NCBI GenBank assembly: GCA_009746045.1
Contig: RPFO01001226.1
Location: 1-62,500 of the forward strand
Length of the DNA stretch: 62,500 bases
Direction of reading: 5' to 3'
Source of the DNA: Mesostigma viride
Taxonomy: Eukaryota > Streptophyta > Mesostigmatophyceae > Mesostigmatales > Mesostigmataceae
Part shown: piece by piece, positions 1 through 11,110 of the stretch
Numbering within the stretch: position 1 is the first letter of the stretch
Layout: every line of letters starts with the position of its first letter
Position numbers and translations under genes: made by a program
The notes under the pieces: generated by a model
Seen by the model: the letters and a program-made list of their open reading frames with translations, nothing else
Databases searched by the model: none
Told to the model about the DNA's origin: nothing

Positions 1-3000
1 AGGACCTTGAAGGGCACGTTCTACTACGAAGAAGCATCGTTCAGGACGCTGAAAGGCAAGCCTGCGCATGGATTCAAGGTCACCGTCTACATACATACCT
101 GCGCGGCTGCATGTTATAGCTGTGTCGGCAGTCCATGGCAATCTCGGGAGCCGCATGGAGTTCAAAGTAAATACTACTACATATCAAGTCACAACAGTAG
201 CCACCCGTTGAGATCAAAGTGGATACCAAACCCTAACCATAGCCACCTGTGCTTTGGAGCTGAATTGAGTTAAAAGTAGATATCAAGCCCTACCATAGCC
301 ACCCTTGCTGGGCAAGAGGTCCTCTTTCTGACCCTATTCCACACCGAATGCCCCCTGCCCCCCCTGCAGGTGGGCGAGAATCTTCCTCGCGTGCACCTGC
401 TTCAAGTGCTCCCACCGACCCTGACCAAGCGCGCCCCGTTCTTGCCCCTGAAATCCCGCCAGCTCAGCCCCTCCTTCTTCGACGCACCAGGGAGCTGGTA
501 CTATGTGCGTGGCCAGCAGCCCAATGAGCCGGTGGTGATCGCCTTCCTCTACATCGGCGGTGCCAAGGTGCTGCGCAGGGTGCCCTACTACCACGAGTCT
601 GTCGAGCTACTCACAACGTTTGTCCAGGGCTTGTTTCCTCAGTTCAATGGCTACGAGTGCGAGGAGAAGGAAGGCAATTTTCTGCTGGCGTTCCGGTCAG
701 CGGACCAGGCAGCCCAGTTCGCGATCACAGTACAGCGCGACGCGATGGCACTCCCCTGGCCCGATCGAATCTTGGAGGAAGAGCTGGCCGCTGAAATCCT
801 CAAGTCCTCCGATGGAAATGGAGTAGGATCACCTCCGGAGTCGGACGTGGTGGTCTTCAGGTGTGATAATCTTGCCTGGTTATCAACATTGTGTCTCATA
901 TCCACTTTTTTGGTAGCTAGGAGATTGGTAAGACGTGGTTGTCAGGTGCTGTGGCCTTGCTGGATGCACTTGCTGCGTGTTGTACAGTTGAATAGCTTGT
1001 AGTTATTACTTTTTATCCGCCAATTACTGTTAGCAGGCATCCTGTGCAGGATGTCTGCCAACAGTAGTTGGCGGATATAAAGTAATAGCTATAAGCTATT
1101 CAACTCGTACACTAGTACTCTCTAGATCATCTATCGCTTTGGACTGCTCTTGGGGTGGCGATGCTCTTGGTGCGTTCGTGTTCACGAAATTTCGTGGCTC
1201 GCACAGTTTGGATTTGTTTCTGATGACTGGTACAGAGCAGGGGGGCTACGGCTTTGCCAGGGCACCCCCTTTTCCATTGGGGGCTGGTTTCCAATCTTGT
1301 TGGCAGGATGCGGGTACCAATCTGACTCAAGCGCAGATTCACGCACGTAACTTTCTTTCTTTCTTACTAACTTACTTACCAGCCAATCTATCTGTGCATG
1401 AAGCCCCATGTACTGCGTGGTGGCTGCATGCTGGGCACGGAAGACCCTGATGATAGATGTGCTCTTCATCCCACTCAGCGAGGCACCATTCATTGGACCT
1501 TGTGGTCCTCCCCCCCTTTTCTTCTGTCACACGTGCTCCGGCACCCATATTTGGGGTAAACGCGACAGTTTTCTTGGCACATTGGACCACATGTGCGGAC
1601 AGTGGGAGGCTGGCAGCGCATCGACCCTTGAGGTAGCCTCGCTCTCGTGTTGCCTGTTTAAGACATGACTTTTTTCTCCTGCGTGACTCTTGATCTGTAC
1701 TCACTCTTTGTCGAGGACTGAGTTTCACTCGAGCCCCTTCAACGAGCTGAGTTTTTGTCAGAAGAAGCTATGGTTGTAGCTCACTAGTGAGGATTCCGTT
1801 TGGACTAGATTGAAAGGTTCATGCGTACTTTCATGTGCACACCTGGATTACCACGTTTGGACACCTGGCCAGGGTTCTAATGAGCCGGCAAGGCAAACGG
1901 GGCCTCTTGATATGCCTAAAATGGTGCTGAAATAGACCCATTTTTTAAGGACCAACCATGGCTGTAGTGGTTAAGGCGTCAATACCGTGATCATGGTGCC
2001 CCCTTTAAAGAAAACAAAACAACCAGAGCCTGTTGGTGGCTGTTTCGGGATGATGTGATTCGTTCGATGATGCTATTGCAGGGGCCTGCGATTGCAAATA
2101 TGACTCTGCCTGGGTGTGGCGAGCGACGTGCAACCTCACCGGACGACCGGCCGTGCCGCCTATTTTGGCCCGATTGTCAACCGGGCGGCAAGAATCGCGG
2201 CCACGGCGGCGTGCGGCCAGACGCTGGCCAATGACCTCCTGTTTGAGAGCATCAAGGGTTCATGCCCGGCTGGCGTGTGCTTCAAAGAGTTGGGCAAGTT
2301 TGACCTCAAGGTGGGTTATTACACCAATGCCCCCACCATGATACGTGCTTCCAATGGGTGAGCAAGTCCATGATGTTGAAGTTTTGTTTCAAAGTGGCTC
2401 CATTTCGTAGGGCGCTGTATTCATCAGGTAGATGTGCAAGTTAGTTTTTTAAAAAAAAGGCGTTTTGTTTGCTCCAAGGCTTTGTATCCCTTTTAAAGCC
2501 TCTCTTGACGGCTTGACTGGGGACCATGCTCATATGCTGGCTGCGGACTTGGAAGCATCATCCCGTCCTTCTTATGTTTTTAATTGGCCTACCCTTCATC
2601 GCGCGTCTTGTCTCGCGTAAATGCAGCAGATCTTGCAATCAGGCACGTGCTCAAAAGGCCAGCATCGGCTCTCCTGGGTTGTATCTTGGCTTAGAATGGA
2701 GTTGAAAAACTGCGTTGAAAATGTAGCGAAGTACGCCCTTGGCGGCGGTCGGACCATGATGTACAGCATCATCATCATTTACCATGATAAACAGGTTGCC
2801 TTGTGAAGCCGTATGGCTACTCGTCATCTCTTTATATTTCCTCTCTGTCATCTCTCTGTTGTCATCCATCATCTGCCTAGAATCTGGATGTCAGAGATTG
2901 GTGGGGTGGGTGCTCAGGCCTACGGCTTCACAAGGCACACCCTCATATGTAAAATGGGGTTGGATGTATGCTCATTGCAATCCACCGTGCATCCGGCACG

Positions 3001-3867
3001 CTCCCCCCACCCTGCCTATGTGACTCGACCAGATTGTTCTATCAAGGTCCCCTGTGCGCCTGAGTTTCTGCTGCCCCTCCCTGCCCCTGCCCCCGCCCCC
3101 GCCCCGCCCCCGCCCCCGCCCCCGCCCCCGCCCCCGCCCCGCCCCCGCCCCCGCCCCCGCCCCCGCCCCGCCCCCGCCCCCGCCCCCACCCCCGCCCTCA
3201 CACGGCTTCTTGTTCCCCCCCGCACCCCCTGCAGGGCGTCAAGGAGTCGATGCACCTCTACCAGATCTCCTGCCCCGAGCTCAGTGCCCGCCTCTTCCCC
3301 CGCACGCTGCGGCTCGCAACCCCGATGACCCCCATGTTCCCCAGCCCGCTGCCCAGCGGCCTGGGCGCTACGGACGACGACAAGTGGGGGTCCCTGGACT
3401 GCTCCGTGGGCGACCTCAGCATCAGCATCCACTCGGACATAAATGTGATGGTGCGCTCGCCACGAGCGTCTATGACAACAGATGCCCCCGTCACCCAAGT
3501 GGACCACAAAGTCCACGCAGTGATGGCATCCCCGATCCAGCTGCCTCGGCCGTCCTTGGCAGACTCGGCCATGATGCTCACGTTGTGTGAGGGGGCCAAG
3601 TACAGCCAGGTCAAGTGCGACAGCGAGACGGACAGCAAGGCGCCCATGGCACTGCCCATCGTGGGGAGTCACCGCAGCTTCACGGCGCGTACGGCATCAT
3701 TGCGGACGCCTCAGGGCCTGGAGGGGCAGATCCGTGCCGAGGTCAGGGATTGCTCGTATGAGGAGCTGCTCCAGAAGTATGTGCGGCTGCGGATTGACGC
3801 GGCGCGCTCCCCGCGGTTGTTCTCTTTCGGCGTCACGTCGCGCCGGTCAGCCGATTTTACGTTATGA
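1..3867 (+). CDS. class III nucleotide (adenylate/guanylate) cyclase, 3' part, spliced, possibly a pseudogene
   Basis: The spliced model has four exons: 1-78 (5' end outside the window), 370-860, 2082-2310 and 3235-3867, all with GT-AG borders and matching phases (0, 2, 0). Exon 2 holds the start of a cyclase homology domain (VVIAFLYIGG, then EEKEGNFLLAF). Exon 3 holds the purine/transition-state part (YFGPIVNRAARIA, with the family's Asn-x3-Arg pattern). Exon 4 begins GVKESMHLYQIS and ends in a long Ser/Arg-rich tail. Family knowledge: the two metal-binding Asp lie in an F-x-D-I-x-G strand and a G-D motif. Here they read Tyr and Asn, so this domain resembles the C2-like half of a heterodimeric pair and would not bind metal itself. 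Exon 1 resembles the tail of a preceding cyclase domain (LKG motif). Exon 3 carries an in-frame TGA at 2101-2103 where Gly is expected, so the gene may be dead. Cyclase identity is secure; nucleotide specificity is not readable. Confidence 0.8.
981..1111. repeat. near-perfect fold-back (hairpin) element in cyclase intron 2
   Basis: Two arms of about 62 bases are inverted copies of each other and meet near 1046-1049 with almost no loop. The outer ends read TGTACAGTTGAATAGC and, reversed, TGTACGAGTTGAATAGC. The transcript would fold into one long hairpin, as in a fold-back MITE or a long algal small-RNA precursor. No target-site duplication was recognised. Confidence 0.75.
3072..3200. repeat. 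CCCCGC/CCCCCGC minisatellite in cyclase intron 3
   Basis: About 120 bases of 5-6 base units made only of C and G lie just before the polypyrimidine tract and acceptor (AG at 3233-3234) of the last cyclase exon. It may serve as an extended pyrimidine-rich tract. Open frames through it are repeat artefacts. Confidence 0.85.
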
Positions 3868-3916
3868 GGCGGAATTGTTGAAGCACTTTTGACATCCTTT
3901 TGACATGGCAATGTAT

Positions 3917-3921
3917 TGTAA
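3917..3921 (+). promoter_or_regulatory. TGTAA polyadenylation signal of the cyclase gene
   Basis: TGTAA lies 50 bases after the cyclase stop codon (TGA 3865-3867). TGTAA is the usual polyadenylation signal in volvocalean green algae. The spacing suits a short 3' UTR. Confidence 0.5.
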
Positions 3922-5473
3922 TGATCTTATGTAGGTTCAGGACGATGTAGCATATACTAGTATGATTTGTTAAGGGGACTCGGCGCGGCGAATATTTTCC
4001 GCGCCAAAAAAATTCCGCGGTACCCTCCGTACCGTGAAAAGTGGGTGCACGGTGCGCACACCCCTTGCGGAAGTGGCCATGGCGACTGCTTTAAGACGAA
4101 ACGTGACAAATCTGGCACGCGGAAAGCAGAAAAAATGCTCGATTGTTGGAGAAAATTAGTTACTGATTCTAATTTATGGCGGGATGGTTGCGATCTATAA
4201 TGTCGCGGGCTTTTTTTCTTTGCCATCGGCAGGGGGGTCCGGCCTGAATTTCTGTCGGGATGAATAAAGTATAATGGATGCCTGCCGGTGTGATTGTCGA
4301 TTGTTGCCAGTTTTGATGGTCGTAAGGAAAGCTAGTTTAATGATGTTTCTAAAGCCGTAAAAATTCCCGCTGCTATCTTTACCTTTCCCGTCATTTTGCG
4401 GTAAGATAACATTAGGCCTGCGCGATGCATGCCCAACCTCTCCATGAAACGGTGGACTTTCTTGTGCGCCTGGGCACGATTAAATGCCCGTTATGGTACG
4501 TTCTTGTATTAAACGTCTTAAGCTAGCGTTTTCCTGCTTTCTTAGCTCGTTGAGCGTAAGCTTTTTGCCTTCTTTCCGGCCAGATGCAGCCAGGAAGTTG
4601 CGGGTCGTGGCGCTGCATCGCTGGATTCCTGGGTGTCTTTTAGCAAGTTCGTCTGTGACGTGGCTGGCTTTCTGCAGCGCGTGGCCCGCAACCTGTCGGG
4701 AAGGTGTAATGCTTTTATTTCCATGCTTCTCTGAAATTTCTTTTGCTTTATAGACAGTTGTGTTCGAGGAAATCCACTCGGTCTTCCTAAGCAGCGGCAT
4801 CATTTTCCCCAGACACTGACGTGCTGGCACCTGTCTCCTAAAGAAAGCGGCTCGTGCTTGTTAGAAAGGAGGCAGTGTGCATTTTGCGGGACACAATGCT
4901 TTGGTGGCACATGCGTCAGGTAGGCTGTTCCAATGGTCTCTCCACCTTTCCCACTGAGTAAATGATAGCCTTTGTCATGCTAACCAGAGCAGCTAGCCAC
5001 AGGTTGGTTGGATAAAAAGTCAGCTTATTTTCTCTTTATATACTGCGTGTGTGGTCCTCCACGTGTCCGGCTTGTTGGGCATTTTGGAAGAGGGTTTTTA
5101 ATGTGTTGTTGGGTGGAACAACTTGGTTGTTGGCACAAAATCACACATTATTAGCCTGAGATAGGCATTACATATGCTGCTCAGGCGTGTCGTCCTACCA
5201 GCCTTGTTGTTAAGGGTAGACTCACAAGGCTGGCTGTGCCGATGGAGGGGTGGGGCGTATGACGCTCCGGACATCCTCCTCACACTCCGTGATCAAAGTG
5301 GGCATGTTTTTGGGTGTCTAGGGTAGCAAAACAGATGTCATTTTGGCTCAGCACTAGCTCAATTCTCTTTTAGCGTCTACCCAGGTGGCATCACAGGAAA
5401 ATCAATAACTTGAGCTACGCTTGTCAGAATGAGCTCAAACTTTGGGGTTGTGTTTCCCCCCACTCAGTGGAAT
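3922..5473. other. intergenic spacer between cyclase gene and transposon cluster
   Basis: This AT-richer stretch has no recognisable gene. A 116-codon open frame on the - strand (4480-4830) is rich in Lys, Arg and Ser and matches no family I know; I do not call it a gene. Confidence 0.5.
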
Positions 5474-5484
5474 ATAAAATGTAT

Positions 5485-7792
5485 TAAATTAAATTAAATT
5501 AAATTATAGCATGCCTCCGTTGGGAGATCATGTAGCACATATTCCATGATGGATGGGGTGGAGGAAGCCGCGTAATCGAACTATCCTAACTCTAAGCTAT
5601 CTAGTCTAGAAAATCCTAACTACACTACTCATCAAAACGCCGCCTCCGCTTGGGGGGAGGGGGCTTGCCCACAGGGTCGGGCGTGTGCGCCTTGACAATC
5701 CTCTTCCACCGCGTCTTGTCCTGCATGGCAGTCCAAAGACGGGAGAGAGAGTGGATGCGGTGCTCAAACTGGGCTGGGACCACTAGGTCGTCCAGCAACA
5801 TCTGGATGTAGTTCGTGACAGGTTTCCCTACCCTTTTGGGAATGCCCTCGGGGCCAGGCCAGGTCAGAATGTGTCGCCCTGGCTGGCCAAGCCGCTGGGG
5901 GCCGGCCAGACCAAGCAAGGGCGGTGTCGACCTGGCTGGTGCGAGCAAGGTGTCCTACAAATGCTATCCTACGCTGCCTAATCTCGTCCGAAATACGAGG
6001 CATGCCATGATACAAAGACTCTGATGACGGACGCTCGGAAAACCCTACGTATAAGGACCTGTCGGAGCATCCTGTACACCGTGCTGTCTAGCCTAGCTGC
6101 CAGTTTGGGTGGGAGTGTCCACGCCTCGGCGCCATACGTGAGCACCGTGAGGACGAGGACCTTGAAGAGCATGCGCTTGCGGTGCTCGCCCAGGCCCTTC
6201 GAGCGCCAGTAGGTGTTGAGCGAACGGAGCTTGGCCCAGGCAAGGCCGATACGGGTGCCCACATCGTCGGCAGTGTCAGGAAGCCAGCTCCCCAACAGCT
6301 TGAAGCGGTCGATCGCGGAACGGGACCTCCGTCCCGTCGAGCAGGCGCGGCAGCGGTGGTCTACTGGAGGCCCCAATCACCATCGCCTCAGTTTTGACAC
6401 TAATCTCCAACCCCACCGCCCGCGCCTCCAGGCCCAGACAGTCCAGCCAGGTCTGAATGTGCTCGGGGCTCTCGATGAGGGTGGTGTCATCCGCATAAAT
6501 CAGGTCGGCAAGGCGGTAACCAGGTCTAACCCCGCCGTGCTCTTTCACGTTAAGGATGTCCAAGCCTGGCTCGAACCCCTTAAGAGCAGTAAAGCGCGCA
6601 CGTGCCCGGCGCATGACGTGATCCACGACAATAATGAACAGGTATGGGGACAGGACACAACCTTGCCACACCCCGTGGTGAAGGGGAATGGTGGGGTGGT
6701 GCCTTCCGCAGTCCGCACTACTGCCTGTGAGCCCTCATACAGTCGGCGAATGGCAGCAATAAACGCAGGTGGCACTCGATCCAGAGCTAGGATGGCCCAA
6801 AGAGCCTCCCAGAGGACCGTGTCAAAGGCCTTGATATAGTCAACAAAAATGAAGACCAGCGGCAAACTGTCAGGGGGAAGGCGACGCACCTCCTCCATCA
6901 ACCGGCGCGCGACAAACACAGCCATGACAGTGTTACGACCACGACGGAAACCCATCTGAGACTCACCCAGGTGTGGGTCCAGCGCGGCGCGGAGCCTGTG
7001 CAGCATCATGCGCATGAAGACCTTCAGCGCGGCGCTCTGGAGGCAGACACCCCGGTAGTTGCCGGGGTCAGCAGCAGAGCCCTTCTTGTACAGCATCACG
7101 CGGATGGCCGTCTGCCGCCACTCAGCAGGCGGAGGCTCGTCAGAAAGCAGAACACGGTTGCAGAACGCCAGCAGATGATCCCTAACCGCCGGATCAGGGG
7201 TCTTCAGCAGTTCAGCAGAAAGGTGGTCGGCACCGACCGCCGCATCGTACCGCAGGCGAGCAAGGGCGCCGTCCAATTCCTTCAAAGTGAAGGGGGGGAC
7301 GACGTCGTCAGTGGCAAGGCAGCCCTCCTGCAAGGCGGGGACTTGGTAGTCCGTGGCCGAGGAGGGGGGCGCTGGCGGCGGCGGGGGTCCGGCAACCCCG
7401 AGGCGGGCGGCCGTCTCGGGGTGAAGCGGCGGGGGGGGGCGCGAGCCCCACCGGTCAAGGAAACATTGTGGGCCAACCAGCGGTCAAGGCTGACCGGCGC
7501 CGTGCCGTCCCCCGTGTGCTCCACCGGGGTGCGCTGCCGCCGGCCGCCGAGCCGGTCGAGGTGGTATACCACATGTCCTTGCCCTGGTTGCGAGCCTGGC
7601 AGGCCTTGGCATCCGCGATGCACTGGGCCGCCTCCGCGTCCTGAGCGTGCTCGTAGGCCTCCACGAGGTCGGCCTTGAGCACTGGTTTCTGCAGCGGGTC
7701 CCGGTTACGCTTGAGGTGGTGCCGGGCGGCCAAGACCTTGGCCGGGGTCCTGGCGCCTGGCGGTATAGAGCGGGCCGGGGCAGCGGCGGCGG
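5485..7792 (-). mobile_element. LINE-A copy A1, 5'-truncated non-LTR retrotransposon
   Basis: On the - strand the element ends in a pentanucleotide tail of AATTT units (5485-5505). It is flanked by an exact 11-bp target-site duplication, ATAAAATGTAT, at 5474-5484 and 7793-7803. The body encodes the end of an endonuclease-RT linker, the reverse transcriptase and a C-terminal domain. The 5' end is cut within the linker, as is usual for target-primed insertion. The same family occurs at 8412-8968 and 36881-41424. Confidence 0.92.
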
Positions 7793-7797
7793 ATAAA
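5625..7797 (-). pseudogene. broken LINE-A ORF2: linker, reverse transcriptase, C-terminal domain
   Basis: Read 3' to 5' on the + strand, the pieces are a Pro/Arg-rich linker (about 7797-7335), the RT with MGFRRGRNT, FVDYIKAFDTVLW and the catalytic YADD (about 7333-6400), and a C-terminal part with FKLLGSWLP, LTYGAEAWTL and RRIAFVGHLART (about 6376-5764), ending KRRRRFDE (stop at 5625). The last two motifs are typical of APE-endonuclease LINE proteins. Several frame changes break it; one is near 6685, where A1 has four G and copy A3 has five. The protein is not translatable as it stands. Confidence 0.88.
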
Positions 7798-7803
7798 ATG
7801 TAT

Positions 7804-8196
7804 GGATGACCCAATCTGATGTGTTAATGATTTGATTTATTTTGTTTGGCTCAAAAAAGTACCCATTTTGCGGGAAATTAATAACTCAAACAAATGTGAC
7901 CATTTATGGCCATGTAAATAGCCCAGCTTTTAAAAAAGCGGGGGAACTTTGCAGAAATGTATGGGCAGGTCATTTGGATAAGTGGTTTGTCTTGGGCAAA
8001 ATATCTCATAAATAGCGTCTTTTTGTATTTTTAGCTCGCCACCGGTGCGTGGTTGGGGGTAGTACCCCCAACAAGTGGTGGCATGAATGTCCAAACATCA
8101 TATTTATGGTACTCAATCATCACTAGATGGTTCCTGAGTGCATTGGAACTGATATTCATTAAAGTCAGTTTTTCAGGCTTTTGGATGTGCGTACTG
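7804..8196. other. AT-rich spacer between LINE-A1 and LINE-B1
   Basis: About 390 bases with no recognisable gene, repeat or motif. It is probably the host DNA into which A1 and B1 inserted. Confidence 0.4.
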
Positions 8197-8411
8197 CACG
8201 TAACTGCGTCACGTGAGCATAAGTCCTCAGGGAAATGAATATGGGATGGGATGGATGGTGTAGCTATCTAGTTCCGAGTTACCTGTAGGGTACGCAGGCG
8301 CCACGGCCCGAATCACTGTGAGTGCCAAATTGGGTCACACGAGGAGCCCCCACTGACGTGGGGGTAGTGTCTTTCATAACTGTCTGCCACCCATCTTTAC
8401 CGTCGCGTCAT

Positions 8412-8968
8412 TAAATTAAATTAAATTAAATTATAACATGCCTCCGTGGGGAGGTCATGTAGCACATATTCCATGATGGATGGGGTGGAGGAAGCCGCGT
8501 AATCGAACTATACTAACTCTAAGCTATCTAGTCTAGAAAATCCTAACTACACTACTCATCAAAACGCCTCCTCCGCTTGGGGGGAGGTGGCTTGCCCACA
8601 GGGTCGGGCGTGTGCGCCTTGACAATCTTCTTCCACCGCGTCTTGTCCTGCATGGCAGTCCAAAGACGGGAGAGAGAGTGGATGCGGTGCTCAAACTGGG
8701 CTGGGACCACTAGGTCGTCCAGCAACATCTGAACGTAGTTCGTGACAGGTTTCCCGACCCGTTTGGGAATGTCCGCGGGGCCAGGCCAGGTCAGAATGTG
8801 CCGCCCTGGCTGGCCAAGCCGCTGGGGGCCGGCCAGACCAAGCAAGGGTGGTGTCGACCTGGCTGGTGCGGGCAAGGTGTCCTACAAATGCTATCCTACG
8901 CTGCCTAATCTCGTCCGAAACACGAGGCATGCCATGATACAAAGACTCTGATGACGGACGCTCGGAAA
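8412..8968 (-). mobile_element. LINE-A copy A2, short 5'-truncated insertion into LINE-B1
   Basis: 557 bases match the 3' end of A1, including the AATTT-unit tail and the frame ending KRRRRFDE (8552-8875, - strand). An exact 11-bp duplication, CGTCGCGTCAT, flanks it (8401-8411 and 8969-8979). The empty site is recoverable from LINE-B2. Confidence 0.93.
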
Positions 8969-9252
8969 CGTCGCGTCATCTGCCACCATATTACAGACAA
9001 ACCATGGGGCTCCCCGGGCGTGAGCCCGCCCTGTCTAGGGTATAGTGCTCACATGTCCATGCCTAGCCTATCACGGGGGGTGGCCCGGCCGCGCGCGGCC
9101 TGGGGCATGCCATGTGAGGACAAAACGGCTGGGCTGTGCGGGCTTGGTCCCAGCTAGCCTGTCTGATGTATCGATCTCCCTGATCTCTGCGGGCCAGGTG
9201 TCCGGCTAGGCCCAGGCGCCTGTGCCTAAGAATGTGGGAAACATAATGTAAA

Positions 9253-9825
9253 TGTTACGTCGCGTAACAATTCGTTGTAGTTACGGACGTAAATTAGGTC
9301 CTTTGCCTCGGTTGTCCCTAGGTTTACGTTTAGGCTCCTACCGGGACATTATTGTCCTCGTAACAGTACTGTGGTACATTGGGTGCCGTTGGGCGCCGCG
9401 CCGCGTACTTTACTAGTGGTCCTGATCCTGTGGTAGAATGTAGTGGACCAGCGTGCATCAGTAGATTTAGTGGACCAGCGTGCACCTGTAGGCGAGGGCC
9501 ATGTCGGCCCGAGCGTGTTGGACCGTTGGTGACCATTTATGCGCGTTCTACCCCTTGTGTGTGCACTCGGCGTGTGTTAAATGAATTAACACATTTAGGC
9601 TTGGGTCACGGCAGTGTAGTTGTGTTTCCTTCCTCTATTCCTGGAGTAAACGGGTTTTGATAAATGGTTGTATGGCGTATTATAGTAACACTTACGTTAA
9701 TGCATTGAGATCAGCTCCGTCACGTTCGTCTTTCGCCAGAGGGTTAAGTAGAGGAGGCCTGACCAGTTTAGGTAGTATCAGGCCCATTAGAGGTAGAGGT
9801 GGAGGTAGATATCCGCGGCGTAACA
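9253..9825 (+). repeat. LTR-1 5' LTR
   Basis: 573 bp, beginning TGTTACGTCGCGTAAC. It matches the copy at 19479 except for about three substitutions (for example at 9581 and 9758). Confidence 0.95.
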
Positions 9826-9826
9826 A

Positions 9827-9838
9827 TGGTTCCGGAGG
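9827..9838 (+). promoter_or_regulatory. putative tRNA primer-binding site of LTR-1
   Basis: TGGTTCCGGAGG starts two bases after the 5' LTR. It begins with TGG, which pairs with the CCA end of a tRNA. The tRNA is not identified. Confidence 0.5.
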
Positions 9839-10345
9839 AACTTCAGTAGGTAGTGAACGAGACGACTATCCCTTGCCACATACACCTTTTCAAGACCCCT
9901 TCCGCGTCCAGGAACAAGAAGTCGACACTTCCTTGATAGGTAATGGGCGGGTCGCCTTCAAGCTAGGAGCGTCGTGCTGCCCGTTTCGGGACACGCTTTA
10001 CCTAGAAGCTAGACCTGCTCACAGCGGATAAATCCTTTCGTAGTTAGCCTGTCCTTCGCCTTGTTTTCCTGCTTACGGTTGTTTCCTGCCTTAGATAGGG
10101 GAGTATTACTGTTCGGAGACGATTAGCGTCGCAGTACCTACACCTTTTTCCTTGTGCTGCTGCTTTATTAGACGGCCGCACCCGCAGAGTTACGGGGCGC
10201 TGTGTTAGGACGAGCGCTGGGATATCCGGCCGCTGACTTAGGACGAGAGCTGGAAACTCCCGCCCTCCTTCTTCTTTCGGTGATCCAGATCGTCAAGCTA
10301 AGTCGCCTACCCCTACCTCGTCTAGCTTGACATCACAAGACACGC

Positions 10346-10354
10346 CAGGTGAGT
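10346..10354 (+). promoter_or_regulatory. consensus 5' splice donor in the LTR-1 leader
   Basis: CAG|GTGAGT (cut after 10348) lies between the primer-binding site and the first ORF. This is the position of the major splice donor in retroviruses. A matching acceptor precedes the env-position ORF at 16814. Confidence 0.5.
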
Positions 10355-10358
10355 TATC

Positions 10359-10751
10359 ATGAGTCAACGTCGTGTTTTTACTGCGCCTTCCCATTCATCT
10401 AGTGATAATAGTTTAGCTAAGTATTACGTAGTTATTACCCCTCAATGGTCAGCCATTTTCCTCTCTTGGTCAGATGCTAGGAAGATAGTGCAAAACCGTA
10501 CATATAATGTAATTAGGTATAAGAAATTTGTTACCTTCGAGGAAGCTCAACAATTCCTTATAGACCATAGCGTATCAGATCTAGGCCTACACGTACGTTC
10601 TACTCCTCATGGTCGCCCTCCTGTAGAAGCTCTAGATTTTGCTACCCCTCCTTCGTCTCCCCCTAAGAGGGCTGCATCCTCATCTAGCTTAGATACTCCT
10701 CTCACCTTGGAATTCGGTTCCCTATCCATTACTGTTGTTAAAAAGGACTGA
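10359..10751 (+). CDS. viroplasmin-like (RNase H1 hybrid-binding domain) leader protein of LTR-1
   Basis: A 130-residue ORF whose residues about 20-70 follow the viroplasmin/Cauli_VI pattern: KYYVV, then AIFLSWSDARKIV, then YKKFVTFEEAQQFLID. Family knowledge: this small fold binds RNA:DNA hybrids at the N-terminus of eukaryotic RNase H1 and occurs in the caulimovirus inclusion-body protein. The rest is Ser/Pro-rich. It stands alone upstream of gag with its own ATG, 10 bases after a perfect splice donor. Inference: it may help reverse transcription or particle assembly by binding the RNA:DNA intermediate. The domain call rests on the aromatic and Lys-Lys-Phe pattern. Confidence 0.75.
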   Translation: MSQRRVFTAPSHSSSDNSLAKYYVVITPQWSAIFLSWSDARKIVQNRTYNVIRYKKFVTFEEAQQFLIDHSVSDLGLHVRSTPHGRPPVEALDFATPPSSPPKRAASSSSLDTPLTLEFGSLSITVVKKD

Positions 10752-11110
10752 TTTAAATTGTTCCTTTCTTTTAAGCCATTAAAATCTTTTCCTTTTCTTT
10801 CCTTGCCTTATATTAGGCCTTGTCCTTTATCCTTGTTGCTTTCAGTTAGATTTTTGATCATTTACTTAAACAAAAATGGATCCAGTGGGTGGTAACTGTC
10901 GCCTATACCTACCAATACTCCTACTATGAATAATAATAATAATAATAATAATAACAACCATAACAACAATCGGGTAACCGACGGGACTCACTTGAAACGG
11001 TACACCATCTCACTCCTCAAGGTAATCTTCGTGCCTCACCTCCTTCTCCTCTTGCTGATGGTCGCCGTCGTCCCTCACTTACCCCTCCTACCTATGAACA
11101 ACGTCAACGT

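Noticed and set aside
1961-1980. GCTGTAGTGGTTAAGGCGTC, like a tRNA A box or SINE head
   Set aside because: No B box or cloverleaf follows; at most a decayed fragment.
4480-4830. 116-codon - strand open frame between the cyclase gene and LINE-A1
   Set aside because: No family, splice context or codon bias supports it; a + strand frame overlaps it equally well.
9379-10031. Small open frames inside and just after the LTR of LTR-1
   Set aside because: They lie in the LTR and leader, repeat in both LTRs and show no domain.
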